DNA of 57,551 nt. Origin: an uncultured Verrucomicrobiota bacterium. GTDB lineage: Bacteria > Verrucomicrobiota > Verrucomicrobiia > Verrucomicrobiales > Verrucomicrobiaceae. How positions within the stretch are numbered: the stretch's first letter is position 1; every line of letters begins with the position of its first letter. Positions 1 through 10,900 of this stretch are shown here, piece by piece. The translations under genes and the position numbers were made by a program. The DNA is taken from NCBI GenBank assembly GCA_903838675.1, contig CAILZI010000159.1, positions 1 through 57,551 on the forward strand, in the 5' to 3' direction. Below the pieces are notes generated by a model. It was not told the DNA's origin, made no database searches, and worked only from the letters and a program-made list of their open reading frames with translations.

Positions 1-465
1 GGCGATGGCTTCGAGGAAAGGAAAGGAGAGAATGATTTCCTCCTGCAGGCGCACGCTGGGATCTCCCGCCAGCGCGGCTTCGACATCATGCTTGAGCAGT
101 TCGCGCACGGCAGGGATGGCCTTCACGAAGCGTTTCATGATTGGCACGGTCTTGCCGGTGGGAAGGTCGGGGTTGCCAATGCGCACCGCTTTGCGCACCT
201 GCTCCTGCAGACGGCGAACGACGGAGAGCATGCGCTCCACGGTGACCTGCGCAAGGGTTCCGTCCGGGATGGCATCGTGATCGTGAAAGCCGGGAAAGAG
301 CAGCTGCAGCAGGTCTGCGCAGACCTGGTTCACCGCGCCCTTGGAGGGCAGATTGCTGGAGCTGTTCTCGTTAAAGCCGCCGAAGCGCTCATACGAAGCG
401 AGCAGCTCGGGGATATGCCAGTCGGCGAGAGCGAGCGCCGGGTTCTTCGTTTTTCGGGAGGACAT
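1..465 (-). CDS. cysE: Serine O-acetyltransferase, N-terminal part (runs off window)
   Basis: The frame opens at an ATG at 463-465 and stays open to the window edge, giving 155 residues of the N-terminal helical domain. The piece reads like the EpsC/CysE long form: a region around residues 40-60 with LLFPGF, then DVEAALAGDPSVRLQEEIIL, which matches the family pattern 'DV.AA..GDPAA.S.DEII', and ends in LEAIA. The enzyme family acetylates serine with acetyl-CoA as the first step of cysteine synthesis. The catalytic left-handed beta-helix lies outside the window, so activity cannot be judged. The rhodanese gene ends only 3 bases upstream, so the two are probably co-transcribed, which fits a sulfur role. 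Confidence 0.8.
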   Translation of the reverse strand, partial: MSSRKTKNPALALADWHIPELLASYERFGGFNENSSSNLPSKGAVNQVCADLLQLLFPGFHDHDAIPDGTLAQVTVERMLSVVRRLQEQVRKAVRIGNPDLPTGKTVPIMKRFVKAIPAVRELLKHDVEAALAGDPSVRLQEEIILSFPFLEAIA

Positions 466-468
466 GAA

Positions 469-999
469 CTAGGCTTTCTGATTCCACGGAGCTTTCGCAA
501 GCAGCAAACCCATGCCGCACCAGTCGGAGATGCCGGCAAAAATGAGCCCTGCACCGACAAAGCCGCTGAGCCAGATGAATGCGGGATTCACCCATTGCGA
601 GAGCAACACGCCAGTGAGTACAATGGAGCCTGCCACGATGCGCACCTGCCGCTCCAGACTGATGACCTTCGTGGTGCCGCGAGTCACAGGCAGACCCGCT
701 TCGATCCATGCGAGCGTGCCGCCTTCAACGACGATGGAATTGGGGAACCCGCCTTGCGCGAGCTGCGCTGCGGCTTTGGCAGCGCGCTGACCACTGCGGC
801 AGAGGATGTACACGGGCTTCTCGAGGCTGAGTTTTTGCGTCTCGTACACATTGGCGGGATTGAGCGCATCCAGCGGCACGCTTTTCGCCGCTGCCACATG
901 CACTTCGGCGAATTCGACGGGCGTGCGCACGTCGATGATGTTCTGCGCAGAGTTTTCCTGCAGGAGTTCGTAGAGTGCGGAGGCGGAGATGGTGGCCAT
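469..999 (-). CDS. Rhodanese-domain protein with C-terminal membrane anchor (YgaP-like)
   Basis: A 176-residue protein. Residues about 4-100 form a rhodanese domain with the active-site loop CRSGQR, where the Cys would carry the persulfide. The domain is followed by a hydrophobic DUF2892-like tail with two probable membrane segments (VRIVAGSIVLTGVLLSQWV and the stretch before DWCGMG). This order is that of E. coli YgaP, an inner-membrane sulfurtransferase. I chose the ATG at 997-999 (MATISASALYELL) because the longer open frame upstream has no family-like sequence. It lies 3 bases before the serine acetyltransferase gene, which suggests a sulfur/cysteine operon. Confidence 0.88.
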   Translation of the reverse strand: MATISASALYELLQENSAQNIIDVRTPVEFAEVHVAAAKSVPLDALNPANVYETQKLSLEKPVYILCRSGQRAAKAAAQLAQGGFPNSIVVEGGTLAWIEAGLPVTRGTTKVISLERQVRIVAGSIVLTGVLLSQWVNPAFIWLSGFVGAGLIFAGISDWCGMGLLLAKAPWNQKA

Positions 1000-1315
1000 G
1001 GAATGAAGCAGCGTTTGGGGAGTTGATGCAGTGCGGAAAATGGTGGCGTCGACCTCACTGAACATGTTATAAAACGCCAGCAAAGCCCGGACAGTTGTAT
1101 TCTGGCAAAAATGACGATGCGCTGGCAAAGCGCAATGATGTACTGCGCCCACGCATATTGCGTGCTTTGACGAAGTAACTGCGGAAGTCAGGATTGCCGA
1201 CGCGGAAGATGTGGTCAGTTCCGGCTCCCTGGCCGACGACACCGGCTATGTCAGGCGTGACGGCTTCAAATTTTTCGGGCAGAGGGGCGATAAAGGTTTT
1301 CTGCCTGCGCAGTGA
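1000..1315. other. Spacer with a start-less open frame
   Basis: No convincing gene. On the minus strand a frame from about 1308 down to a TAA at 1067-1069 stays open for about 80 codons and reads protein-like (for example TDHIFRVGNPDFRSYFVKAR), but has no ATG or GTG at its beginning. It may be a remnant or chance. A promoter for the rhodanese/cysE pair should lie here, but I cannot place it. Confidence 0.3.
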
Positions 1316-1828
1316 TTAAGCAGGCGTGCAGGAGGAATGAGTTCGCCTGGTTGAACATCGTTCTGAGCCTGTATGCCTGCCTATTTGGGAGTGGAAAGGG
1401 GGCTGCTGCCTTGTCAGTGAAGGCGAGGAAGAAGGGATTGCGTCGGCAACGAATTTTTTTGCCGAGGTGGCTGGCTGAAACTGCACCCGCAGTGCGGATG
1501 AAGGACTAAGCGTGAGCCAGGCGCGGCTGGCTGCGGAGGCATGCAGGCCTAGAAGCGCGGCGCACAGCCCGCCGGTGCGAAAGCGCTGGACGAGTTCCGT
1601 AAGGCTGTTGCGACTGATCGCCGTGCTGCGACGCACCTCAGAGGCTGTCGCACCTTCGTCCAGCAGCAGGAGTGATCGCGCCCGCTTGCGCACCCTGGCA
1701 TCCGTGGAGGGATTTTCACTGACGATTGTGGCCAGGAGGGCCTGCTCTCCGGAGAGGCCGGTAAATTTCAGTGTCTCCAGAAGGCTTGTGGCAGCATGAC
1801 GGGTGATGGTTTTCATGGCGTGATACAT
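1316..1828 (-). CDS. Small helix-turn-helix protein, IS630-transposase-like N-terminus
   Basis: A 170-residue frame. Residues about 45-95 contain RKRARSLLLLDEGATASEVR, then SRNSLTELVQRFRTGGL. This is the winged HTH pattern at the start of IS630-type transposases and of stand-alone HTH proteins derived from them. No DDE catalytic domain follows. The last 70 residues are Ser/Arg-rich and unlike any domain I know, so the true C-terminus is uncertain. A second ATG lies four codons in, at 1814-1816. A perfect palindrome and a plausible promoter sit directly upstream, so autoregulation is possible. It could be a domesticated transposase fragment or a real regulator. Confidence 0.45.
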   Translation of the reverse strand: MYHAMKTITRHAATSLLETLKFTGLSGEQALLATIVSENPSTDARVRKRARSLLLLDEGATASEVRRSTAISRNSLTELVQRFRTGGLCAALLGLHASAASRAWLTLSPSSALRVQFQPATSAKKFVADAIPSSSPSLTRQQPPFHSQIGRHTGSERCSTRRTHSSCTPA

Positions 1829-1838
1829 GATTGTTTTG

Positions 1839-1888
1839 TCCTACTTTTAAAGTAGGAATTATGTTGCTTCTATAATCATACTAGTCAA
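1839..1888 (-). promoter_or_regulatory. Candidate promoter with perfect palindromic operator
   Basis: Positions 1839-1857 read TCCTACTTT-T-AAAGTAGGA, a perfect 9-bp inverted repeat around one base, ending 10 bases before the ATG of the HTH gene. On the same strand a -35-like TTGACT (1883-1888) and a -10-like CATAAT (1858-1863) are 19 bases apart, so the palindrome would lie over the transcription start. That is a classical place for a repressor site. It is inferred from sequence only; the repeat could also be the stem of a short RNA hairpin. Confidence 0.45.
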
Positions 1889-1937
1889 ATGGGAATTAAT
1901 TTGAAGGCAGAACTGTTGCTGCATTCAGCCAGCCAAA

Positions 1938-4900
1938 TCATGCGCAGGTGCGTCTGCGACGAAGCAGCAGCCAGGACAGGCCGAACAATGCAAGTAGACC
2001 ACGGGTGGGCTCAGGAGCTGAGACGACATCAATCTGCCCTGTGGTGAAAAGATGTGACAAATCCCACCCAAGACCCGTGCCCAGACTTGGCAGGACGAGT
2101 GTGCTGAAACCATTCGTTCCTTCAACAGGGGCGGTGCCGCTCAGGATGCCAGACCAGTCGAAAAGCTGCCAGGCATCACCAGCAACGAAAGAGGAGGTGT
2201 TGAGTGACGTGGAAACTGTCAAAATGGAGGAGGCTCCCAAAGTTATGTTGCTCCATGAAGGTGCTGAGACATGCAGAATGTCAGCCGCGCCGGCGGCGTT
2301 CAGTGTGCCGTTGCCGGCATCGGTAAAAAGGTTCAGCAAAGTCGTTCCGTTGAGCGCCAGTCTGCCGGCTCCGGTCAGTGCGAGTACTAGACCTTGGCCG
2401 GAAGTCTCGCCTGGCACGCCAACATTGAGCGTTCCATTGATGGTGATTGAATTCCCCGCAGAGGGAGAGATAAAGCCGTTGCCGCCCAGCGTGGTTCCGG
2501 CGCTCACAGTCACTGCACCCGTTCCCGTCGCAGAGCCAGTTGCATTGTCAGCCAGCAAGGTGCCGCCACTGACGGTCGTCCCGCCGCTGTAGGAGTTCGC
2601 AGCGGTGAAGGTCAGAGTGCCGCCGGTGGTTTTGGAGACAGCCGTCTGCGCGGTGGGGCCGTCCTGTACTACGCCACCATAGGTGCTGGTGCCGGAGACG
2701 CTGAGCGTGGACGTGCCGGAGGCGGCGCTGTTGGTGACAGTATTGCTTCCTGTTCCCGCGCTGTTCAGGCCGCTGACAGTGGCATTGTAGCCATTGAGAT
2801 CATAGGTGCCGCCGGTGTTGCCACCTGCCTCTCCAAGCACGAGAGTGGTGGCCGCAGGCAGCGCGTTGGTCACGCCATTTTTTAAAGTGGCCCCGCCGTT
2901 CACATACGTTGGCCCGTTGTAGTTGTTGGTCGCATTGGTCAGTGTCACCACCGCGCCATTGTTTATGATGAGGTCAGAGTTCGCAGTGGCTCCGGTGATC
3001 TGGCCGGTCACATTGAAAGTGCCACCGCTGAGTGTCAGCACTGTACCATTCTTGGTCAGCGTGCCAGCCAGCGTCAGGGTGCCGCCGCCTGTGTTGCTGA
3101 TCGTGCCGCCACCCGCTCCTCCGACGGTCACGTTTAGGCTCAGCGTGCTGCTGCCCGTGCCGGTGTAGGTCAAACCTCCCGCCGCGCTGGAGACCAAGGT
3201 CAGGGCTGCGCCGCTGCTGTTGATCGCGGCCAGATTGTTCATGGCAAGCGTGCCGCCATTGAGAGTGACTGCCCCGCTGCCTAGGCTGCCAAAGGTGGTC
3301 GTTCCGTTGTTGTCCACCACCAGCGTTCCAGCGTTGATGGTCGTGCCTCCCGTGTAGGTGTTCGCGGCGGAAAGGGTCACGGTTCCCGCTGTGGTCTTGA
3401 TCAGCGCGCTGGCGCTGCTGCCGTCTCCCAGCGAGGCGCTGATGGTGCCACTTTGCACGGCGTAGCTCGTGCCATTCAGGGTGGCGGCAGCGCCGCTGTT
3501 GGAGATGCTGCCAGTCGTCAGTGTGACCACTCCGGCCACAGTGCTGAAGCCCGCAAGATCCAGCGTGCCTCCATTAATGTTCACTGCGCCGCTGGTCAGC
3601 GTGCCGCTGCCGTAGGTCAGCGTCACCGCACCAGGCAAAGCATTGGTGATCCCGAGCTTGAAAATGCCCTGGTTGATGTTGGTGCCGCCGTCAAAGGTGC
3701 TCAGGCCGTTGCCCGTGCCACCTAATGTGAAGGTGCCAACGCCCGTCTTCGACAGGGACAGATTGTTGCCTGCTGTCACCGCCGTGGTGTCTACCGTGCC
3801 TGAACCCAGAAAGCCAGCCGCGCCCCCGGTGCCGGCAAACACATCTGCCAAAGCGTTGTTCACTGTCAGCGTGGAGGTCTGCGTGGCATTGCCGCCGCTC
3901 ACACGGTTTCCGGTGTTCGCGGTAGCACCGATTATCAGCGAGGCCACAGTCTGGTTGTTGGCACCGCTGGCATCACCCAGGATCAGTTTGCCGCCATTGT
4001 TCAACTGCACCTGGCCACTGGAGGAGAGGCGGTTGTCCGCCCCACTCAGAGTGAGGGTGAAGTTTTGTACGATTGTTCCTCCCGTATAGGTGTTGGCCCC
4101 GGTAAAGGTTGCAGACCCACCACTCGCAACGGTGACTGCCACCCCACCCGCCACAGCACCATCCTGGATCACTCCGCCAAAGATGCTGCCTGCGCCATTG
4201 AGCTCCAATAATGCAGCTGTCGAAGAGCTGTTCGTGACTAGGATTGATCCCGTTCCCAGTGACGTGAGCGTGGTCAGAATCTGCGTTTTACCGTTTAGGT
4301 CCAGAGTGGCGGAAGTGTTGGCCACGCTGTCACCCATAGTGACGGCATTGAGGTTGTTGTTGAGCGCTTCGGAGGCTCCGAGCTTCAGAGTTCCCGCCTT
4401 GATCGCAACGCCACCGGTGAAGGTGTTGAGTCCTGAAACTGTCCATGAACCGGAACCCGTTTTGATGAGACTTGTTTTGTTGCCCGAGGAGAAATCGGAC
4501 AAAATGGAGGCAAAAGTATTGGCTCCCGTATTACTGCCAGTGAGTGTCAGGCTGTGTGCTGCAGTATTGACAAGGGTGATGCTTCCCGTGCCGGTGAAGC
4601 TCAGCGTGTTGCTGGCGCTCGCTGCGGAGGAGTCCAGTGTGGCGGTATTGCCGCTGGCATCGCCGATGGTGAAGAGGCGGTTGGTTGTTGTCGCGGCAGA
4701 GCCGTTGTATTGTAGCGTACCGCCACCAAAGACCAGATCCGCCGAGGAGCCACCTGACGAACCTTTGCCGATGCTGCTGGCAGTGTTCACCGCCGCCAGG
4801 GCGCTGACATTCAGGGTGCTCACGTCCACCTTGGTCACACCCGCATAGGTGTTCGAGCCGGTTAGTGCCAGAGTGCCGCTGCTCAGCGTCACGCTCCCCG

Positions 4901-7900
4901 TGCCGCTGATGACGTTTCCAAACGCGCCGCCATAGCTGTCGGAACGATTAAAGACCAGCGTGCCATTGTCAGTCACAGGACCGCTGCCCAAAGTGCCGAT
5001 GGTTCCGCCAGTGCCGATCTGCAGCGTTCCCGCGCTCAGAGTCGTCGTGGTGAAGCCGTTGCTGCCGGTGAGGACGAGCAGGCCGTCACCGCTTTTGCTG
5101 AAGCCAAAGCCGCCACTGAAGCCGGTGCTGATGTTCAGCGTTGCACCTGTGGCCACGCTGGCACCACTGGCAGCGCTCAGGCTCAGAAGGCCGCTCACCG
5201 TTGTAGTCCCGCTGCCGACCTGCAATGTGCCGCCGCTCAGCACCAGCGTGTTGTTAATGCTGTAGCCAGTCACATCCAGGATGGCACCACTGCCCACGTT
5301 GCCGCTGGCATTGCCGATGGCATTGGTGCTGCCCAGTGCCATCGTGCCCGCTGTGACATTGAAGGCTCCGGTGAAGCTGGCGTTGTTGCCAGTGAGAGTC
5401 ACCACATTTCCGCCTTTCTGCGTGAGAGTTCCTGAGCCGCTGATCGTGTTCGAAAGTGTGAGGTTGTCTCCGAGAGGCCGGTTCAGGGCGAGCGTACCAC
5501 TGAGATTGATGCTGCCCGTGCCCAGGCTGCCGGCGCCTGCAGTCACACCATCACCGGCTTGAAGTGTGCCGCTGCTGATGGTGATTATACCGCTAAAAGT
5601 GTTGGCCCCCGCGTTTTGCAGGTAGAGCGTGCCGCTGCCCTGCTTGGTCAGCGTCATGGTGCCGCTCAGCGAGCCCGAACCGCCCAGCGTGTAGTCACCA
5701 CTGGAGTTGTTCACGGTGATGGCCACCGGCGTTAGCGCGCCAACCAAACTGACGTTGCGAGTGCCCGTGGCGCTGTCATCAAATACCACGGTGTCCGATC
5801 CCCCCGCGCCTTGCAGGTAGGTGGTGGCACCGCCATTGCTGTTCAATTTCCAGCTGACCGTGGAGGTATCCCATGTGCCGCCCGCTGCTCCCGTCCATTT
5901 CACAAAGTCGATGGATGTGATCTTCAGCTGGATCAGCCCTGCCGTGCTGGTGTCCAGATTCGCCAGAGTGCGTGCTGGCAGGGTGCCCAGCGCAAGAGAG
6001 CCAGCCCCGCCGATGGAGCCGCTGTACTGCAAAAGGGTGAACTCACCCACGCCAAGACCACTGCCATTAACACTCAGGGTGGTGGTGCCGTTCAGAGTAA
6101 GTGCTGAGGCGTTGATGATGCTGCTGGTGGGATTGCCAAAGGTGCCCAGATCCAATGAAAGCGTACCGCCGTTGGTGGTGCCCAGAGTCAGAGCCGAGGT
6201 TGCAAGTGTCTGCCCTGCTGCTGAGAGAGCGACATTGAGCTTGCCACCATCATTGACCGTGAATGCTCCGCCCCCAGTCTGGCTGGCGCTGATGTTCAAG
6301 GTGCCTGCGATGATGGAAGTGAGCCCGGAGTAAGTGTTCGCTGCGGAAAGAGTGACAGTGCCGCCGGTGGTCTTTGTCAAAGTGCTGCCCGCACCGCCGA
6401 TTACCGCGCTCACCGTTCCGCTTTGCACCGTGTAGCTGGCGGCGTTCAGCTTTCCCCCGCCGATGCTGTCCGCGATGCTTCCGCTGGTCAGGGTCACTGC
6501 ACCGGCTGCGCTGCTGTAGCCTGCCACATCCAACGATCCACCGTTCACATTCACCGCACCACCTGCTGCCAGACCATCGGTGGCTCCAAGTGCCAGGGTT
6601 CCGCCGTTGATGCTGGCCGTACCGCTGGCAGGCAGGGCGCTGGCCCCAGCCAGGGCGCTGGCCCCAGCCAGGACGAGCGTGCCAGCGTTCACCTGAGTGC
6701 CGCCTGTGTAAGTGCTGGCTGCGGAAAGCGTCACAGTTCCCGTGGTGCTCTTCGTCAAAGTGCTGGCGCTGCTCGCGTCTCCCAGCACGGCGCTGATGGT
6801 ACCGCTTTGCACGGCATAGCTCGTGCCGCCAAGTGTGGCAGCACCGCCGCTGTTGACGATGCTGCCGCTGCTCAGCGTGATCGCTCCAGCCAAGCTGCTG
6901 AAGCCTGCGAGGTCCAGCGTGCCGCCGTTGATGTTCACCACACCCGTGGTCAGCGTACCAGTTCCTAAAGTCAGAGTCCGTGCCCCGGGCAGCGCGTTAG
7001 TAATGCCTAGCGCAAGAGTGCCCTGACTGATGGTGGTGGTGCCGTCATAGGTGCTCAGGCCGTTGCCTGCACCGCCCAAGGTGAAGGTGCCCACGCCCGT
7101 CTTGGTCAGCGCCAGATTGTTGTTCGCCGTCACCACCGTGGTGTCTGTTGTGCCGCTGCCCAAATAACCGCCAGCGCCCCCGGTGCCGGCAAAAACATCT
7201 GCGGCAGAATTGTTGATCGTCAGAGTGGATGTCAAAGTGGCATTGCCGCCCATCACCTTGTTCGTAGTGGCGGATGCACCGATGGTCAGGGAGGAAAGTG
7301 TCTGATTGCTGGCTCCGCTGCTGTCTCCCAGGATAAGCCTGCCGTTGTTATTGAGCAGTATTTGCTGAGTCGATGCAAGGCGGTTGTCTCCACCCGTGAG
7401 AGTCAGAGCATAGTTCTGGATGATGGTATTGCCGGTGTAGGTGTTGGCTCCCGTCAAAGTGGCGGTTCCGGCAGAGATGAAAGTAACACTCACGCTGCCC
7501 AAGGTGGCGACATCCTGAATGACTCCGCTGAAAACAGAAGTTCCACCGCTGATTGTCAGCGTCACTGCCGTGCCCGAGCTGTTGGTGATCACGTTGGTGC
7601 CTGTGCCTAAGCTCGTGAGTCCTTTGATGGTCTGCGCTGCACCTCCCATATCCAGTGTGCCCGCTGTGTTCGTCCCCGCATCTCCCAGAGTCAGGGTGTT
7701 TGTCGTGCCCAGCGCATTGGCCGCGCCCACCTGCAGCGTGCCTGCCAGCACTCGGATGCCGCCTGTAAAGGTTCCCGCCTGGCTGATTTTTGCCAGGCCT
7801 GCTCCCGCTTTTGTCAGCGCCGTGGCGCTGCCATTGTCCGCCAGCACGGCATTGATGGTGAGCGAATTGCTCGTGTTGTTTTGAATAACTTCGAAGTCCT

Positions 7901-10900
7901 GCTGCCCGGTGGCGGTCGTCATGATGGCAGTGCTTCCACCTGCAATGGTGGAAAGCTTGTTGCCCACAGTGCTTGTCACCAAAATTCCTCCTGAGGAGAT
8001 GACGTTGGTCCCTGCGGTGAGGGTGAGTGTCTCGGCTGCTGCGGTGTTGAAGCGCACGGAATTGGGCGTGATCACTCCTGCCACCGTCACGACCGAAGTG
8101 ACATCAATGTTGTTGTTCAGATACGACGCTGCCGTGGTGCCGGCGGCAGCCGTGGTCGTGTAGGTGGATAATGCCACAATGTTCGTGCCATTGTTGGTGG
8201 CCCAGTTTGATCCACTCACGGTGGCCCAGCCGCCCAGGATGCCATTCACGTTCGTGCTGCTGGTGGTGAATCCGTTGGTGGCGTTGATCGTTCCGGTGGG
8301 CTGCGTGAAATTGAGTATGCCTCCCGTGTTGCGGGTGAGGGCACCGAGCGCGATCAGCAGGGGATTCGCGGTGGCGTTGTTCGAATCGAGGATGGAGGAT
8401 GCACCCACGTTGAGGGTCAGTCCGTTGAAGGTCTGACTGTTGGTGGTGTTCGCATTGCCGGTGATGGTGAGCGTGCCGCCGCCGAGTGCGAGGGAGGAGG
8501 AACTGCTGATGATATTGGTCGTGGGCGCGCCTGCCTGGCTGAAGTCCAGTTTCAGTGTGCCTCCGGACACAGTCGTGGTGCCCGTGTAGCTGAGATTTGT
8601 TCCCTGCGCGGTGAGTGTGCCTGTGAGCAGGGTGATGCCGCCCGTGCCGCTGATGCTGCTGCTCAGAGCGCCGCCGTAGCTGTCAGTCCGGTCAAACACC
8701 AGCGTTCCGTTGTCCGTGACCCCTCCCGTGCCGATGGCACCTGTGGTGCCGCCTGCGCCGATCTGCAATATTCCCGAACTGATCGAAGTGCCGCCGGTGT
8801 AGGTGTTGTTGTTGGTCAACACCCAGGTTCCCGAGGAACTGACCGTCAGGCTAGTGGCGTTGCCGGCAGATTGATCCGTAAGCAGCGGCGCGAAGAGATT
8901 GCTGCCCGTGTTGATGCCAGTAAGTGTGAGGCTGTGCGTGGCGGTGTTCGCAAAGGCGATGCTGCCTGTGTTGGTGAAGCTCAGCGTGTTGGTTCTGCTG
9001 GTGGCTGAGGAGTCAATCGTGGCGCTGTTGCCATTGGCGTCGCCGATGGTGAAGAGACGGTCGGTCGTCGCAATAGCCGCGGTGCTGTATTGCAACGTGC
9101 CACCGCCAAACACGATGTCGGCTGCTGAACCCCCAGCGGAGCCTGTGCCGATGCTGCTGGCGGTGTTGATGGTCGCCAAAGTCTTTGCATTCAAGATTCC
9201 TGCGTCGATCGCCGTCAAACCCGTGTAGGTGTTGAGTCCGCTCAGTGTGACTGTGCCCGAGGTGGTCTTGTTGATCCCGACTGTTCCGCCAAGAATGGCG
9301 CTCACCGTGCCGTTCTGCGCATCTATTGCGGTGGCGCTGGTCAGCACACCCGTGGTGCTGGAGATGGTCCCGCCCTGCAAACTCACGGATGTCAGCGTTT
9401 CATTGAATGCGCCCAGCGCAAAGGTGCCGCTAGTAATGGTGAACGCCGAATTGCTGCCAATGGCATTGGTGACCCCGAGAGTAAGTGTGCCCCCAGTGAC
9501 CGTCGTGGTGCCCGTGTAGGTGCTGTTGCCCGTCAGCACCCAGTTGCCCGCGGCGCTCTTGATGAGACTGGTGGCATTGCCCACTGACTGGTCGCTGATG
9601 ATGGGTGCAAAGGTGTTTGTCCCAGTGTTCGTGCCACTGAGAGTGAGGCTGTGCGCGGAGGTGTTGGCAAACGCGATGCTGCCCGTGCTGGTGAAGCTCA
9701 GCGTGTTGGTGGCGCTCGTGGCGGAGGAGGTGATTGTCGCGCTGTTGCCATTGGCGTCGCCAATGGTGAAGAGGCGGTTGGTACTCGCAACGGCCGCAGA
9801 ACTGTACTGCAAAGTGCCTCCGCCAAACACGAGATCCCCTGCGGAACCCACGGCGGAGCCTGCGCCGATGCCGCTGGCCGTATTGATGTTGGCGAAGTTG
9901 CCGGAAATTAGTATGCCCGCGTCAATCGTCGTCACGCCCGTGTAGGTGTTCGCTCCGGTGAGCTGCCAGGTTCCCGCGCCGGTTTTGTTCAGGCTCGTCA
10001 GATTCCCCGCAGACTGGTCGCCGATGATGGGGGCAAAGATGTTGGCTGTGCCTGTGTTAGTGCCTGTGAGCGTGATCGTGTGCGCGGTGGTGTTCACAAA
10101 GCCGATGCTGCCCGTGCCGGTGAAGCTCAGTCCGTTCGCAACAGCGGCGGCGGAGGAATCAATCATGGCGCTGTTGCCATTGGCATCGCCGATGGTGAAG
10201 AGGCGGTTCGTGCTGGCCACGGCTGCTGTGCTGTACTGCAGTGTGCCACCTCCAAACACGAGGTCCGCTGCGGAACCGCCTGCAGACCCTGCGCCGATGC
10301 TGCTGGCCGTGTTGACTGCCGCAAAGGTCTTCGCATTCAAGATGCCTGCATCAAGGGTGGTGACGCCGCTGTAGGTGCTGGCACCTGTGAGGGTGACAGT
10401 GCCGATAGTCGTCTTATTGAGGCCCACTGTGCCTGCGAGCACTGCGCTCACGGTGCCACTCTGCACATCAAACGTGGTCGCACTGGTCAGCGCTCCAGAG
10501 GTGCCCGTGATGCTGCCGCCACGGAGGCTCACGCTGTGGACGCTTTGTGCAAACGTGGTGGCGCCAAGCGTGCCGCCGTTGACGACGATGCTGGACGCGC
10601 TGTTGAGCACATTCGCCAGGCCCAGCGCCAGCGTGCCGCTGTTGACGGTGGTGGTGCCTGTATAGGTGCTGACCGCAGTGTTGAGTGTGAGCGTGCCTGA
10701 TCCTGCATAAGTGAGTCCTTTGCCCGTCCCAGTGATGGCTGAGGAAAGGGTCACATTATTAGTCCCCGCAATCACGAGGTCTGATGCGCTGCCGACGGCC
10801 ACTGTCCCCGCACCGCTGATGGTTAGAGTCTGGCCGCTGGTGTTGAGGAGGCCATTGAGCGTAAGGGTGTTCGCCCCCAATGCCAGGATGCGGGTCGCCG

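Noticed and set aside
1316..1828. An intact insertion sequence
   Set aside because: Only the HTH part is present, with no DDE domain and no terminal inverted repeats or target duplication that I can see.
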